Below the pieces are notes generated by a model. That model was not told the origin of the DNA. It saw nothing but the letters and a program-made list of their open reading frames with translations, and searched no databases. Shown here piece after piece: positions 13,178 through 27,201 of a stretch of DNA of 64,000 nucleotides. Every line of letters starts with the position of its first letter. The stretch's first letter is position 1. Where the stretch lies: contig NC_060065.1 of NCBI RefSeq assembly GCF_020283565.1, positions 52,068,409-52,132,408 on the forward strand. Direction: 5' to 3'. The translations under genes were made by a program, and so were the position numbers. The DNA comes from Trifolium pratense. Taxonomy: Eukaryota > Streptophyta > Magnoliopsida > Fabales > Fabaceae.

Positions 13178-13441
13178 CAAAAGTAAAAAAATCAAAAGAA
13201 TCAAGAATGCCTTCAACTAAACAGTTTCATAAATACATGTGATAAACAGTAGATTTATCGAAATCACGGCAACTTGACCAGCCATCATGATACCAAACAT
13301 TCAAACATTTATAGGATAAACACTTAATACTTATAGAGTAATTTAGTTATTTGATGCCAGTACAAATCTCTAGAAAGCACAATAGGTTACATTGTCCATG
13401 TATCCAATTATACAGATTAATACATAGAATATGGAGCTTAA

Positions 13442-16400
13442 TTAACCAGTGTTTTGCATGCCAGCAGCTATACCCTTCATTGTCAAAATAAGGGTATCCT
13501 CAAGACCAGGAGCATACTCACTTTTTGGGTTAAGTTTAACAAGTTCTGCTGCTGGTTTGCTTGATTCCATGAATTCCTTTGACAAATGTGGCCTCATTTT
13601 CACATGGTAATCTGGATCGCGAATTTGCTTCAATGTGTAGGCTTGTAAGACATTAAGGGTTGTGATATACGAGTCTCTAAGGCGTAGTCTTTGCTTTAAG
13701 TAAGGGTCTCCTTCAAGAATATCCTTGTGTCCAGCAACCTAAGAATAAATAAATAAAGCTCATTAGAACAAACTTCATTTTCTATTTCAGAAATTCTCAA
13801 AATATAGAAACGGCGACAAAGAAATGTACAAATATCCCAAAACGGCAAGTTTCAACGCGGTTAGAATTACCTTGAGGAGAAAGCCCTTGGTTTCTTCATA
13901 TTTAGATCTTAAACGTTCACCAAACGGACACAACTCTTTTGAAACTAAGAGTTTGTCGTATAAGGAAGCAATCCCGGGGTCTCCTTTGGCGAAAACCATC
14001 TCAACCAAGTCAATGGTAACCCTAAAGAATGGCCACTGATTGTACATATCCTGAAGAATTTGGAGATTATTTGGATCTTTCTCAATTGCATGCTTGAACG
14101 CTTCTCCAAATCCAAGCCAAACTGGTAAATGAAACCTTGTCTGTGTCCAAGCGAAAATCCAAGGAATGGCTCGGAGAGATTCAATTCCTCCACTCGGCTT
14201 TCGTTTTGAAGGACGACTGCCAATGTTCATTCGTCCATATTCCAACTCAGGAGTTGCCTGCAGTTAATAATATTCATAAACAACGGAGAAAACAAAAGAC
14301 AAATAAATTGCAATGTCACAAGTATTGAGTAAAATTATCCTTACGCATCGGAAGTATTCAACAAAACGAGGTTCTTGGAAAACAATTGAGCGATATTCCT
14401 TTGTTGCAATGACAGCCATCTCATCCAAAAGGGCACGCCATTCTGGTTTTGGCGACACAGGAGGATGCATTCCGTGCTCAAGCGTAGCAGCAGTGAAACG
14501 CTGAAGTGTTCTAAAGCACAAGTGCTCCTCTCCGAATGATTGTTCAATAACTTCACCTTGAACTGTTACCCGAAGTGAGCCGTGAATAGTATCCGGTGGC
14601 TGAGATAATATAGCAAGATGAGTAGGACCTCCTCCTCTTCCAACTGTCCCACCTCGGCCGTGAAACATTGTTAGCTTAACACCGAACTCCTTTGCTACGT
14701 TTATGAGTTCCTCTTGAGCCTTGTATAGTGCCCAAGCTGCAGAAAGACGGCCAGCATCTTTTCCCGAGTCTGAGTATCCTATCATAACTTCTTGCTTTCC
14801 ATTGATGCGGTTTCTGTACCAATCTATAGAGAAAAGACGCGCTACCGCAGCAGGAGCAGACTCAAGATCGGCGAGCTTTTCAAACAGTGGAACAACTCTT
14901 AGCGGCTGCTTCACATGACATTCACGTTGTAAAAGCTCGACAGCTAGCACATCAGATGGGGAGGTTGCCATTGAGATGATATAGGCACCGAAGCTATCTG
15001 AGGGAAGTTCAGAAATGACATGGAAGGTATCTAAAACATCGGCAATTTCTTCTGTCTTAGGAAGATCATGGCCGAAGAGAGGGCGCTTTCCACTAAGCTC
15101 AGACAAGAGCCATTCCTGCCTGCGTTCCTCCGGCCATTCTCGGTATGATCCAATCTCCAAGTGTTTCGTAATTGCATCCATAACATCTGTGTGCCTGTCT
15201 GACTCTTGGCGGATGTCGAGTCTTACAAGTGAAAGTCCAAATGTGGACACTTGTCGCAAGAAATCAAGAAGGCTTCCGTCTGCTATCGATCGATCACCAC
15301 ATGCGCAGAGTGACCTATAACACAGTTCAAGAGGCTCCAGAAACTACACAAAAAAGAAAAAAAATAGAAGTTAGAGAGTTTCAAAATATATATCTGAAAA
15401 ATTAACGATTCCATTGCCGTTATCTCTTAATGGTGTATTGGGTTATTGCGAGGATAATACCTGCTCAACATTTGTGAAGATTGTCTCTTCAGAGATGTCA
15501 GAGGTTTCATTTGCTAATAACTGTCGAGCACGTTCACGTGTATTGTACAGTTTGTCCCTCACACCTCCAAGAATGACACGATATGGCTCATTTGGAGGAA
15601 TCTGTTTCCAAAACTCTGCAACATTTAAAAACATGTTACAAACAATACCGCAGTGTTGATCCGAAATTTTGTTCTGTATTGTAAATTCCAATAATGATGT
15701 CCAAAAAATGTGTTATTTGGAACAGAACAATACATACCAATATAATGTTTTGCATCTTTCTTTGAGGATCTATGAAGCTCTTCAGCTCTAACACGGAGCT
15801 CGTCATTGCAGCGCCACATAGACAGCTACCGAAGTAGAAAAAAAACAAGATTTTAAGAACCATGTACTAATTATTGCTTAATGAAAATTTATTATCATGA
15901 AATAGTCCGGCATATTTGATTACCTCAAACATGAGATCCTCTATCTGAGAGAAGTATAAATTAGCAGCCATCATTCGAGCCAGCAAACACACGTCCCTCG
16001 TAACTTCAGGGGTTACCCTAGGATTACCTGCAATACACATTAGGCATATTGTAAGGAAAAAAACAGAAATTTGTTCCACGTGAACACGTGCAGAAAAATT
16101 AAGTTTTGTATTAAAGAAAAAATTTGTGAGCATCGGTTAATTTCTTAGAAAAAATAAATATACCGTCACGATCTCCTCCCATCCAAGAAGAGAATTGGAT
16201 AACAGGAGCGTTATATGGCACACGTTCGTTTACTCCAATGTTCTTCAGAGCTGTGTCAACCCGACGCAAAAACTTTGGAACTCCTTTCCAAATTGTCTCA
16301 TGAAAGTAGCTCATTCCTGCTCTCATTTCATCTTGTGGTGTAGGAGGAGTCCTTCGAATTTCATCAGTGCGAAATGCAGCTTGAATCTGTGCATGAGCAA

Positions 16401-18379
16401 ACTTCGTTAGAGCTGTAGGTTTACTGTAAAAAAAAAAAATTCTAACCACAAATTCATTCCCTAAAATGTGAGTAATGGAATCATAAATTGAATAAGGAAT
16501 CAACAATCAAGCATGTACCTCTCTTTGTAAAGCCTCATCAAGCTCTTGCTTATCATCTGGTGTTATGTCTTTAGCATACAACTGTGTTAAATTGTTCCTT
16601 ATCCTGCACATGAAAACAATGCTTACTAACACAGACTAATCCTTAATGCAGAAATTGCCATAATTCCATAAACTGTAATGTATAAATTATTCAAATACGT
16701 TTCTAGGTCCTATTTGGATAAACAACTTATTCTTAATTAAGTGCTTATATATAATATAAGCTACTTCTATAACTGTTTTCATATGAGCTATAAACAGTTT
16801 TCATAAGCTGTACATGGGAGCTTATGGAAAACAGCTTATGGTCATCTCAGAAGTTGTTTCCAAACAGTCCCACAAATGCCTCCGTAGGTAAACTCAAATA
16901 AGTCAATTCAAATATGCCACTAGACAATAAATGCTACAACAACAGACCACCATAGCACCACTAAGTTATAACAGAAAATTATTGACTAACGTAATGGACA
17001 AACCTTCCATGCTTTTGAAGCAAAGATCGACGAATCGACTGAGTAGGATGAGCAGTTAAAACCAAATCAACAGTTTGGTTCTTCAAAGCATCAAAGACTT
17101 CCAAAGGAGTCTTCTTAAGTTCAGTCACAAGCTTCTTGAAGGTCTCTTCAATATCTGACTCAGTTATGGCAGAATTTTCGTCAGCAAAATCACCCTTCTT
17201 TAACAACTTAACCCTTCTTCTATATGCAATTTGCACTTCCTCTGCCAAGTTTGCCAAATTAAGCATGTGAGAAAATGATTTGGCTATAACAATAGAATCT
17301 CCAGCATCAAGACCAGTCAGCATATTCCCAAGTTCCTCCAATTTCTCTGGCTTAAGCTCTCCTTCATACTCTGCTGATAGCTCATAACAATCTTGAACCT
17401 ATCAACATCAAATTACCAAAACTCTTAGCCACAAGTTCATACAACAACTTAGTCAAAAAATCATTAAAAAAAGTAATCATGTTTCAAGTAGATAACTCGG
17501 TTTGTGAGCTCATGGACATCGAAAGAGTACTAACAAAATTTCAAGGTTCAAACTCTCAAAACTAACATAGTCCACTAATTTACCAAATGCGTGCCAAAAT
17601 CACATCGAGCCACTGCAATTTTGGTAAAAACTACACTTTATTATTCGGTGTGAAACCAAGACATTTGGCTCGAGTGGTTAATGAGCTTCCTCTAGGACGG
17701 ATTATTCAGGAGAATCCGAGTTCGATTCCTGGTGGGAACAATTCTTAGTCGGGTTTTACGGGTTAATACCAAAAAAAATCCCACTGCCACCATGATTTTG
17801 CTCAAACTCACCGCCAATCCAAACATATACTAACATAGAACCTATTGCACACAAATTCAACTCCAACTGCACACAAATTATTTACTTAAAATCAATATTT
17901 TGCATTTCACCAAAAATAGAACCTATTGCACACAAATTCAACTCCAATTTTTTAAATTATATTATCAAATATTAACTAATTTCATCCAAGACCAAAAACA
18001 GTTTCTTTTCAATAAAAATTGAAGTGGGATTTCAGAAATATGTTAATATTGAGCTAAAAAACTAATCTTTTATTCTTTTTCAATAAAACTTGAAGTGGGG
18101 TTTCAGAAATATGTTAACATTAAGCTAAAAAAAACTAATATTTTTTTCCTTCATAAGCATAAAAAAGAGTAGAAGTAGTAAAGTAAGAAAGGAATTGAAA
18201 GAAAGTACAGTTTGTCTGATATCTTCTCCATGCAAATCTTGAAGAATGTCAAGGAATCGATCTAACAACAAAGCATCATACTCCACAAGTTTATCATCAT
18301 CAGAAACTTTCCTTGGTGCTAGTAGTCTCAATTGAGCATCAATTGAAGCCATCTTTTCAATGTTGCGAGGAGTAGCCAT
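13442..18379 (-). CDS. PPC: Plant-type phosphoenolpyruvate carboxylase (complete, 10 exons)
   Basis: PEPC (EC 4.1.1.31) carboxylates PEP with bicarbonate to oxaloacetate in the cytosol. Exons in transcript order: 18209-18379, 17004-17398, 16519-16603, 16386-16164, 16027-15924, 15825-15738, 15615-15461, 15343-14345, 14257-13871, 13738-13442. They total 2904 nt, giving 967 aa, the usual family length, with every junction GT-AG and in phase. Visible hallmarks: the N-terminal phosphorylation motif [11 protein letters not shown] with Ser at residue 12; the active-site block VLTAHPTQS with His near residue 174; [14 protein letters not shown] near residue 635; the invariant C-terminus QNTG. Residue 776 (WIFAWTQTR) is Ala, as in C3/housekeeping isoforms; C4 isoforms have Ser. 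Start: first ATG, matching family N-termini. Intron 1 carries a SINE and intron 2 a MITE. Isoform number is uncertain. Confidence 0.97.
16706..16872. mobile_element. MITE in PEPC intron 2
   Basis: The left end ggtcctatttggataaacaa and the right end ttgtttccaaacagtcccac are imperfect inverted repeats of about 20 bp. Internal agctta/taagct foldback motifs resemble those of the 6653-7046 element. It lies wholly inside intron 2, away from both splice sites. Confidence 0.6.
17655..17780 (+). mobile_element. tRNA-derived SINE in PEPC intron 1
   Basis: A pol III A box (tggctcgagtgg, 17667-17678) and a B box (gagttcgattcc, 17718-17729) are followed by a 3' end reading gggttaatacc and an A-run. The head and the gggttaata-(A)n tail match those of the SINE at 27202-27376, so both belong to one family. 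This copy is shorter in the body. It is antisense to the PEPC transcript. Target duplication not recognised. Confidence 0.7.
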
Positions 18380-20266
18380 AATGTTTTTAACTGAATTGAA
18401 TCACTAACTCACTCACTCAATTAAGATGAATCAGAAAAGTTTATGAATAAAATTTGTGTCGCACAGTAGGTAGAAAAAGAGTTGAATTATATATTGTGAA
18501 AAAATATGAAAAATCTCGTGACAACCTAGGTGGAAAATCTAGTTGGTTCCTCCAAGTTAATAGGATTGTGTTGTGTTGTGTGCACGGGAAAGTACAAAGA
18601 GAAAGTGAAGAGCAATTATATAACTAACTAAAGCCTTTGATCACGGAGTTAGAGAAAGAGAGATAGTCATGTGACACAAATTAAGAACTGTCTCATACAT
18701 TCAATTTATAGAGAGAGACCCATCTTTTTCTTTTTCTTTTTTTCATTTAGAAAGATAATAATAGAACCTTCTAGAAGTGAGAAACAGCAAAAGATAAAAG
18801 ATGTTCTTTCTTTATTTCTTATCTTATTATGCAAAAAAAAATAATATATTGTTGATGATATACAGTTGTTTGATCAATTAAGTAAAAGATCATTAATTTT
18901 ACAGTTGTTTGATCAATGCTTTAGGAAACATTAAAAACAAAGCGGTTTGACATCACATACTTCGCGTTTTAGAAAAAAAACAAGAAATTAAAAAAAAAAA
19001 ATTTTGCACCTTATTTTTTTATTATGCCTTTATTTTAATTTATCAATATTTTTTTTGCACACACTTTCTTTTTTCAATAAATTTAAATATGTATATACCA
19101 AAAAAAAATAAAAAAATAAAAAAATAAAAACTTTAGTTTTTTAAATATATATTAAATCTTTTTCGGTTTCAACAACTACTCCTAAATATTTTGGAATTTA
19201 CATGAGGATATAATAGACAAAATATAACCTTAAATTATCAAAACGACAAGTAATTTGAAAAAAAATAATTTTTTGTAAAACGTCAAGTAATTTGAAACGG
19301 AGTATATTGAATTTCGTTTTTAGATGCCTTATGAAAGAAACATTGTTGTCAACCTAATGATATAGTTGCGCCGGATCAAGGTAAATATTTTTGTCATTTT
19401 CTTAATTCAATGGTTAATTCTATCTTCTTTAAGTGCATTTTTAGTCTTTATAATTTATCAACCTTAAATTAAGAAAATGAGAGAAAATATGAGGAAAAAA
19501 TTAGAGAGGAGCTAAATATATGCATTTAGGATTTGCAATGCTCAACCTTAATATATTTAGCCCAAATATTATATCCTCAAAAACTTAGGCAAAATTAAAT
19601 ATTTTTGAAAAGGAAGTCAAAATTGAATTGAATCAAATTAGCGTATGCAATGTGTTCTTTGAGTGAAAGAAGAAAAGTATTACCTTCTTTTTAATTGATC
19701 ATTCATCATGTGGATGGATTTTTAACAAATCAGTCTCCACATATTCTTTTTTTGTCATCTTATTTTTTTTTTGATAGACTTTTTTGTTGTTGTCATCTTA
19801 TGAGTACAAAGGTAGTACAACTCAAATTGCTCACTGGCCAGTGGCCACGACGACAGTGTGGCTTAAATGTGAAAAATAGACAATAGATCATAATTAAACA
19901 ATATATAATTTTGTATTCTTGAATATGACTTTTTTTTTTTGGTAGAGTGAATATGACTTTTTTATCTTATACCAAACTCTATCAAAGATCGAGTGTACTC
20001 GAAATATCTCCAATGAAAATATTTAAGTGAATTTTGTAGAAGATATAATGAACTCATTCTTTATATTTTTTTCTATTGGATAAAAAATTGGTTTTTTTAC
20101 AATAATCTTTACCTATTAGCCGTCAATGATAAATTATAAACACTTTCTTGTACCCAAAAAAAAAATTATAAACACCTTGAAAAAAAAAGAATAAAATGCA
20201 ACGTATGTTTCGGAAAATATGAAATTACACATCATCATTTGTTACGGTGTTACTACTACTAATATA
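18380..20266. other. PEPC 5' flank and AT-rich intergenic region
   Basis: About 18380-18720 is the likely 5' leader and promoter side of PEPC (minus strand). No TATA box can be fixed with confidence. The remainder has only A/T-rich low complexity and a fragment of a Stowaway-like end (caagtaatttgaaacggagta, near 19284-19305). No gene seen. Confidence 0.4.
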
Positions 20267-20379
20267 CTTCCTTCGTCCCAAAATTAGTAAAAGAAAATTA
20301 ATGTATTTGGTTAAAAATTTGGACTAAATACATCAACTTTATTTGATTAATTTTTTATTATATTTTGGGACGGGGAGAG
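20267..20379. mobile_element. Short Stowaway-like MITE (113 bp)
   Basis: Left end cttccttcgtcccaaaatta and right end tattttgggacggggagag are imperfect CTCCCTCCGTCCC-type inverted repeats bordered by TA. No coding capacity. Confidence 0.65.
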
Positions 20380-23300
20380 TAAAAGAAGTAAATGTTAAAC
20401 ATATATCACAAAATGTCAACAAATTAACAAGCACAAAATCAACATTTATGACACATAAATCAACCTAAGTTTGATACCGTCATGCTAAACAAGCACAAAA
20501 TCAACATTACTAGATTGCACTAAGAAAAATACTTTGACTAGAAAACACAAGTAGTAGTTGTCAAATGTCAACAAAACATTATACTAGCTTCATCATTTTC
20601 CCACTTTACATGCATGTTGGTTCTTCATTAATTTCTCCACAATCAAATTTTGGGTTAAAGAAAATCAGGAGCATTATTATCTTGGGACCAAAACATGTGT
20701 CACTTGATTATCGTCCTTAGAACATTTCAAGGGTCATGTTTTGTTAACAAAGTTTTTGTCCCTTTTATTGGTTACATATGTACGTGACTTTTAAATTTTT
20801 GAAAAGACAAATATGATTTAACATTAACATGTGCTGTTGCATTCTGTATGCAACCTTGCTAGTGAATACAAACAATGGAGATTCACTCATTTTGGTTGCA
20901 TAATTGCATTTGGTATGTATTGTCAAGAATATGCGAACAAGGTAGATTCGCTCATAAATAAATTCTACCGAGGATACACTTATTATAGGATTGAACTCTA
21001 TATTTAATTCAAATATGAGTAGAAGAAAGAATGAATAAATATTATATCTTGCACGTTGAAAAGATTAAAAATACTTTTTTTTTTATAATTATAATTATAA
21101 TATAAGATTGATACGAAATTTTCACAGCTATTAGTGATGATTAATATTTGTAGAGAATTTGTATGTGGGGTGGATTTGTCTCTTTTTGACCAAATTTTTT
21201 CTATACGCATGAAGCAGAAATTAAACTCTTAACCATACATATTTAAAGAGTCAAACCTCTTATCACTTGAATCATTTCATTGATAAATTTTTTAGATAAT
21301 ACTAAAGAGAAAAAGGAAATTGTGAATTGTTTAGGGCAAGTTTAAATTTCATTTTTATGTGAGATCATGTGCAAGTTAAGATGATAGAGAGATTAGAATT
21401 TCACGTGGACAATTCCACACCAGGTTTTAGCACACACCGATACAAACTTGCCACATCACAACTTTTGTGTTAAAAAATACTGTGATTGAGAGATTAAAAG
21501 ACCATATTTCACATGAGACAAATTGACAGCTTATCCTATATAATTTGGAGTTATTTATTCATCCACTAATGAGGATATGTCACGTAAATAAATAAGGAAA
21601 AAAATGTGTATGTGGTTTTCACAATAAATATGTAATCAATTTTTATTTCACATGTATATGATTTATTTTCATTGGTTAATTGATAAATATCTCTAAATCA
21701 TAAAGAGGTAGTTTAGAAAAAATCGGACAAAATAATTTCACATCATTTGATGTCACACTTTTGCATTTCTATTTTCAAAACTATATAATAATAAAGAAAA
21801 TAAAAATAATTAAAAATAGAAAGGATCTTGAAATATGAAATGAGTTCAGTTCCACATATATATGAAACGGAAGCAGAGAATATTCTTATCATCGGTGATT
21901 TGTTGACTTGACTAACTTTTATGATACGCATATTGATTTTATTTTACTTTTGACATGATTAAATGATACGCATATTATTGATTTATATATAAAGTTTTAT
22001 TGTTTCTCTTTTGTCAAAGTATTTTTCTTTTCTTCTTATAACTTTAGTAGTAGGACTAAAAATATTATATATATCCGTATGACACATGACATGAGCCGTA
22101 AATTGAGTAACAAAAAATATATCCCTCGGATATGCTAATACGAGTCACACTCCATAACACCGTGCAATTATCAGACCAGGAATAATTTTACTTTTTTCAT
22201 GGATTAGCACTCAGGTAATAAAAACATGGCTCAACACTTATTCAAACACTTTTTTTTCCACCACATTATCCGCATAATATGTATGATTCAAGAGTTAATT
22301 TTGACATCAGGTAGTAACGCTGATCACTACTAATTGGTTAGATGTAATGTGTGAATTAGAAATCTCGTATTGAATAATTAAGAGTTGATGCTAAGTTTAA
22401 AATTTGAAGTGAAGATGTAATGTTTACACTCATTTGCTTTTAGTTCAATATGTCAATTTATTTTCGTGGCAGACTTGAGAATATCTTGTACTTAATTTTA
22501 TTTTTTTGACCAAACGGAAATGGGTGATATATATAAAAAAGGGCTTTTTCTAATGTGAACAAGTCTATTAAGTCTTTCACCATACACAAGATTTATAATT
22601 CATTGGATTAAGGTATTACATGGAACTTATAATAGACCACCTGTAGAGTATGTTTCCCCTCTCTTTGCAATTCCTAATCTAGCTTCCGCCGTACTTTGTA
22701 TCTTCATCTCCAAGCGTAATAATCATAACACCCTTTTCTTAATTTCATTATTATCCTATGATCATCATAATTAACAAAGAATATCAATACCCATAACATA
22801 AAATTGAAAGTAAATTAAGGTTAATTAACATTTTAACTTCTAAGACATTCCATTTAGATCTACGTGAGAGTTGATCAGATCCGGGGAAGTTTGAAACTTT
22901 TCTCTCAGGCGCTTTGAGTTTTTCTCGTGTCGTTGATTTCCAAAAAGTTTGATTAGTTTTAGGAAGGCTGAGACGATGGAGCAAGCAGCAGTTCGATAGA
23001 TGATTTTCGGCGACCGACGTTGTTATGACGGCGGAGCTCCGATCTACGGTGTTTCGACGGCGGAGCTCCGACTGAGAGAGTCACACACCAGCCACACCAG
23101 TGAAAGGAAGAAATTGGCGTGGAGGAGAAGAGAATGAAGTGTGAGAGAGGGAGAAAAATCAGGTGTGGCAGACCATTGTGTTACCATAAGGGTACATTTT
23201 AATCAAATGATGAAAAATGGTCTTTCACCATGCAAGATATGATAAGGTGTTTCATGGTAGCATTCGCCAAAAGAATCAAAATATCTCTTTACTACAAGGT

Positions 23301-25120
23301 GTGCCAAAAGAGATTGTACTTAACTTCTTAAGATTTGGTTTCAATTATGAAGCACGAACACAGACACGAATACCAGACACGGCACGAACACTGACACGTC
23401 GATACCGATAAAAATTTGGAAAAATAACATAATTTAGTGTAATCATAAGTGTCGGTGTCGGACACGGATACGCCTAATTTGAGGAATGTTGGTGCTTCCT
23501 AGGTTTCTAATGAGTATTTAATTGGACTTTTTTAATAATTGATTTGGAATTGAAACTTTGACACATCAATAAAGCTTATGATCAAGGGATTGTATTAATA
23601 TAGGATATAGGATAGGATGGATTAATGTTATAGTTCGAACTTAATTTGAAGGTAGTCATCATCCAATAAATTTTTTTTGAAGAGTGGACATGAAATGTTT
23701 GTACTTTGTAGGAGAGTTTTATTCAAGACTATTTTATGCTTCTGTTTAATTACTCACTATTAATTACTAATGAGTTCCTCACATTTTTGGACAAAAAAAC
23801 ACTCACATGCCCCTCATTTATTCTATCATCATCAACACATGTGCCCCTGCTTTCTTTTGTTCCTAGCTAGCTTGTAGTCATAAAAAGTATGAACTAAATA
23901 CATTAAAAAAAATATATTTAGGATAAAAGTTAATACAAGTAATGTTCTATATGGACACATGCACATTAGTAGTAGTGGCAGACATGAAGTGGAAAAGCTA
24001 GGTAGAGAAAGGAAAATAGATAGCAAATTAAAATTCCACAAATTAAGAAAGGAATCAGCTACAATTCCATTTTAACAAAAGTTCACATCTACTTTGAAAA
24101 AAGATATACCAATAATTAAGTTGTTCATTGTTGATATATACGATCTGTACGAATTATATATATGATCTTGGAAATAATATTCATTCATATTTCATGGCAT
24201 CTTCTATGAGAAGATATTCCGATAATATACTTGTTATCTTTCCTAATCAAATGCCATCAATATTTTCCCATGCATATAAGTGGATTTCTTGTTGGCACAA
24301 ATAAAAGATGTAACATTTCAATACATATATTTGCAGGGCCGGCTCAGACTAAGTGTAGAGAAAGGCAGAAGTGTAGGGGGAAATCATTTAGGGCACGCTG
24401 CCACACTTCTCGCTTACCCCCGCATTTTCGTTTTTATTCTCCTCGCATTTTAAGTATCAAGCATTATAAAAACATAAATATTTGGAAAAATATAGTTCGC
24501 AACAACTTAACTTTCGAACATAATTTGTACCTTAACTAATGAACCTTATAAAAATCTAATTGTTTTGTTCCCCTCACTGTCCATGGACAATAGGATTAGA
24601 TTTTGATATGGTTCGATAGTTTAAGTGTGAACTATGTTTTGCAAATTTAGTTGCGAGCTAATATTTTGATAAATGAGAGTTGCAAAAAAGAATTCTCAAT
24701 AATTTAACAAGAGAAAAAGGAAAAATTCTCTACCCACCCACCCGCTGCATTTCTCTTTTTTAGTGTAAATTATAGTAAAATTTATACTAGAAAATAACTT
24801 CGGAACGAAATATTTTGTGTGCAAGGGGGTGAAAAAGAAAAGTGAGGGTGCGAAGAGAATTATTCAAGAAAAACTCTGCAGATCCAACTGAAACTCACAA
24901 AATTCTTGGGCCAAAATTGTGCAACGGGTAATTCCTTTAATGTGGATTTATACGTGTCGGTCCTCTTAATATGTGGGGCTACTTTTCAAACCCCCTACAT
25001 TTAAAAATAAAAATGAAAAATACATATACTATTTTGTCTAACATGCACAAGTGCACCATATGGTGTATGGTGCACAAGTTTGTAATTACATTATAACAAA
25101 TACGAATTTTACAAAATTCA
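20380..25120. other. Gene-poor interval with TE debris
   Basis: No gene supported. Noted pieces: a relatively GC-rich patch at 22980-23160 in which gacggcggagctccga occurs twice (23027-23042, 23056-23071); a short TIR-like element at about 23349-23505 (gaagcacgaacac ... ggtgcttcct); a hAT-like end cagggccggctc at about 24337; and a near-palindrome gcaccatatggtgtatggtgc at about 25052. The frame at 22784-22984 resembles no family I know. Confidence 0.4.
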
Positions 25121-25340
25121 CCGCTGGATTGAAAGTTTATATCATATAGATCATTCATAGAAATTTTTAAAAAAATTGAAAATAATTTGATATGTTATTG
25201 AGACCCATCAAAGTTAACGGTATTAAATAAAAACTCATAAACCGTTAATTTTGATGAGGCTCAATAACATATCAAATGATTTTCAATTTTTTAAAAATTT
25301 TTATGGATGATCTATATGATATAATCTTTCAATCCAACGA
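25121..25340. repeat. Long near-perfect foldback (about 96-bp arms)
   Basis: The left arm starts at ctggattgaaa (about 25124). The right arm ends at tttcaatcca (about 25336). The two are almost perfectly complementary through agatcat, atttttaaaaa, ttgatatgttattgag and gttaa, with a loop of roughly 20 nt (about 25221-25240). It is most likely a MITE-type foldback. RNA from it would form a hairpin long enough to be a small-RNA precursor. Confidence 0.85.
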
Positions 25341-26577
25341 CCCTATAATTTTGAGAATTAGTCAAAATACCTCTATGATTAAGAGTCACCCTTGTTGGAA
25401 GTTTATTTAGCAAAAGCCGCCGGCCAAAAACATTAATTTTGGAAGATATATGCGTTTTAGGAGCAAGATTTTTGAATAATATCCACGAGGTCTTTAAGAT
25501 TTGATCTCAAACTTCATTATAAACTAAGGAAATATCACACCCTCATCCACACCACACCCCACGTATTTGACCAACTTTCTATTCAAGCCGCAGATCAATA
25601 AATAAAAAGTTATATTTTTTTTTTACAAAAAATAAAAATTTAGTTATTCAACAATTAGATTGAAGTTAATTTTACATTTTACATACGAACTGACATACAT
25701 GTAAATATGCATATACAAGTTAAAAAACTGTATTGAAAATTTGCAACCAACACATCACAAGAAAATAGAACTCTTGTGGCAAGGCACAACAAATCTATCA
25801 AAATTTTATTTTCTAAATAATTAAGCTTTCATGATACATAACTTTTTAAATGTCCCTAGCAAGTGCAAAAAACAGGAGAAAAAATGGGACTAGGTGCAAT
25901 GTTGTAATGTTCATTAAACATCTGAGACAAACATGGCATGTTATACAACCTCAATAGGTCCAATTATGTTTATAAAATATCCAAAAGGATTGAATGTCTG
26001 TATTTAGAGGGTGGAGGGTCCTAACATTGTTGTTTTCACTGTCAATGAAAAGGGAAGAAAGATTTGTGGGGTTAATTGCTTAAGTGTCTTAGATCAGCTT
26101 ACGCACTTAGAGCCAAGAGAAAAAATATTCTCTAAATAAATGTGCAAATAGTAAAAAGCTATTTAATTGCTAAAGAAAAATATTTGGTGCACATCCACTT
26201 AAAAGAGAGAGAGAGAGAGAGAGATTAAAGAGAGTGATGTGATAGCAATGATAAATTTGAAATTAGGGGGAAACGAAGAAAAATAATTTAAGAAGGAATT
26301 ATGAAAAGATTTGATGAAACAAAAACGATAATAGTTTAATCTGTATCAATTAACTTAGAGTGTGCTCTTCTCAAGGTCTCCTAATTTTAAATCCTCCTAA
26401 GGTTACTTCATCTGTTGGCAAGGACAAATCCGAAAATTAATATACTGGGAGTTGGAAAATAGTAAATAAATTAATAAAATGAATATATATATTTATAAAG
26501 ATTATTTTTGCCGGAGAACATGTATGGCACAAGAAATTAGGGTTTTTTTTTGTATATGAAAAGAAAACTTTGAGTTT

Positions 26578-26609
<32 letters not shown>

Positions 26610-27188
26610 CTTGAATAAGTGAAATTATATAGGTTTCACCACTTTATAATAAGAACTATTTTTAAATGATGGATTGATTCCACATAAATTTCGCTCAATA
26701 AAAAATTAAATATTAATAAAAAAAAAGTGTTAAGTGTTCTTGAAAGTTGAAACTCCTTTTCTATCTTGAGTTGGCACAAATTCAAAATTAATTTCAGGCC
26801 AACGTAGGGTTACTATAAACTCCTTTTCTATCTTGTTAAGTGTTAAGTGTTACTATTTGCGACATGTGTTTCAGACAAATGTCCCAAGTTTTAGGCTTTG
26901 ATTGTACCATCTATAGAAGCCTAGTACTGCAAAGGAAGTACTCCATGTTTTTTTCACTTTTGTATACCCCAACAATTTTAAATGGAACACAAAAATCAAA
27001 AGAAATTAATAGTATTTTCCTTTTTGCATGACATGAAGTTTTGTTTGTTTTTGCATGAGGCTAGCTAGCTAGTTGTATCTCTTTACCAGGTGGTTTTTAT
27101 AGTTGCGGTTTCATAAAAAAGTGAGTGTCCACATGATTATGTTGCAAATTTCATCTATGCACAACTCAAATAATTCAAATAAACGTTT
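25341..27188. other. AT-rich intergenic region with microsatellites
   Basis: No gene recognised. It contains a GA microsatellite (about 26204-26224) and an AT microsatellite (26581-26608). The 26840-27031 frame has no family resemblance. Confidence 0.5.
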
Positions 27189-27201
27189 TACAACACAAGA
27201 T

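Noticed and set aside
13824..15659. Plus-strand ORFs overlapping the PEPC exons
   Set aside because: Antisense shadows of long PEPC exons, with no family resemblance.
17660..17735. Genuine tRNA gene in PEPC intron 1
   Set aside because: Only pol III A and B boxes are tRNA-like; the acceptor stem does not close and the 3' part matches a SINE tail.
22784..23160. Possible first exon of a gene in a GC-richer patch
   Set aside because: No recognisable domain or splice-linked continuation; the repeated gacggcggagctccga suggests repeat debris.
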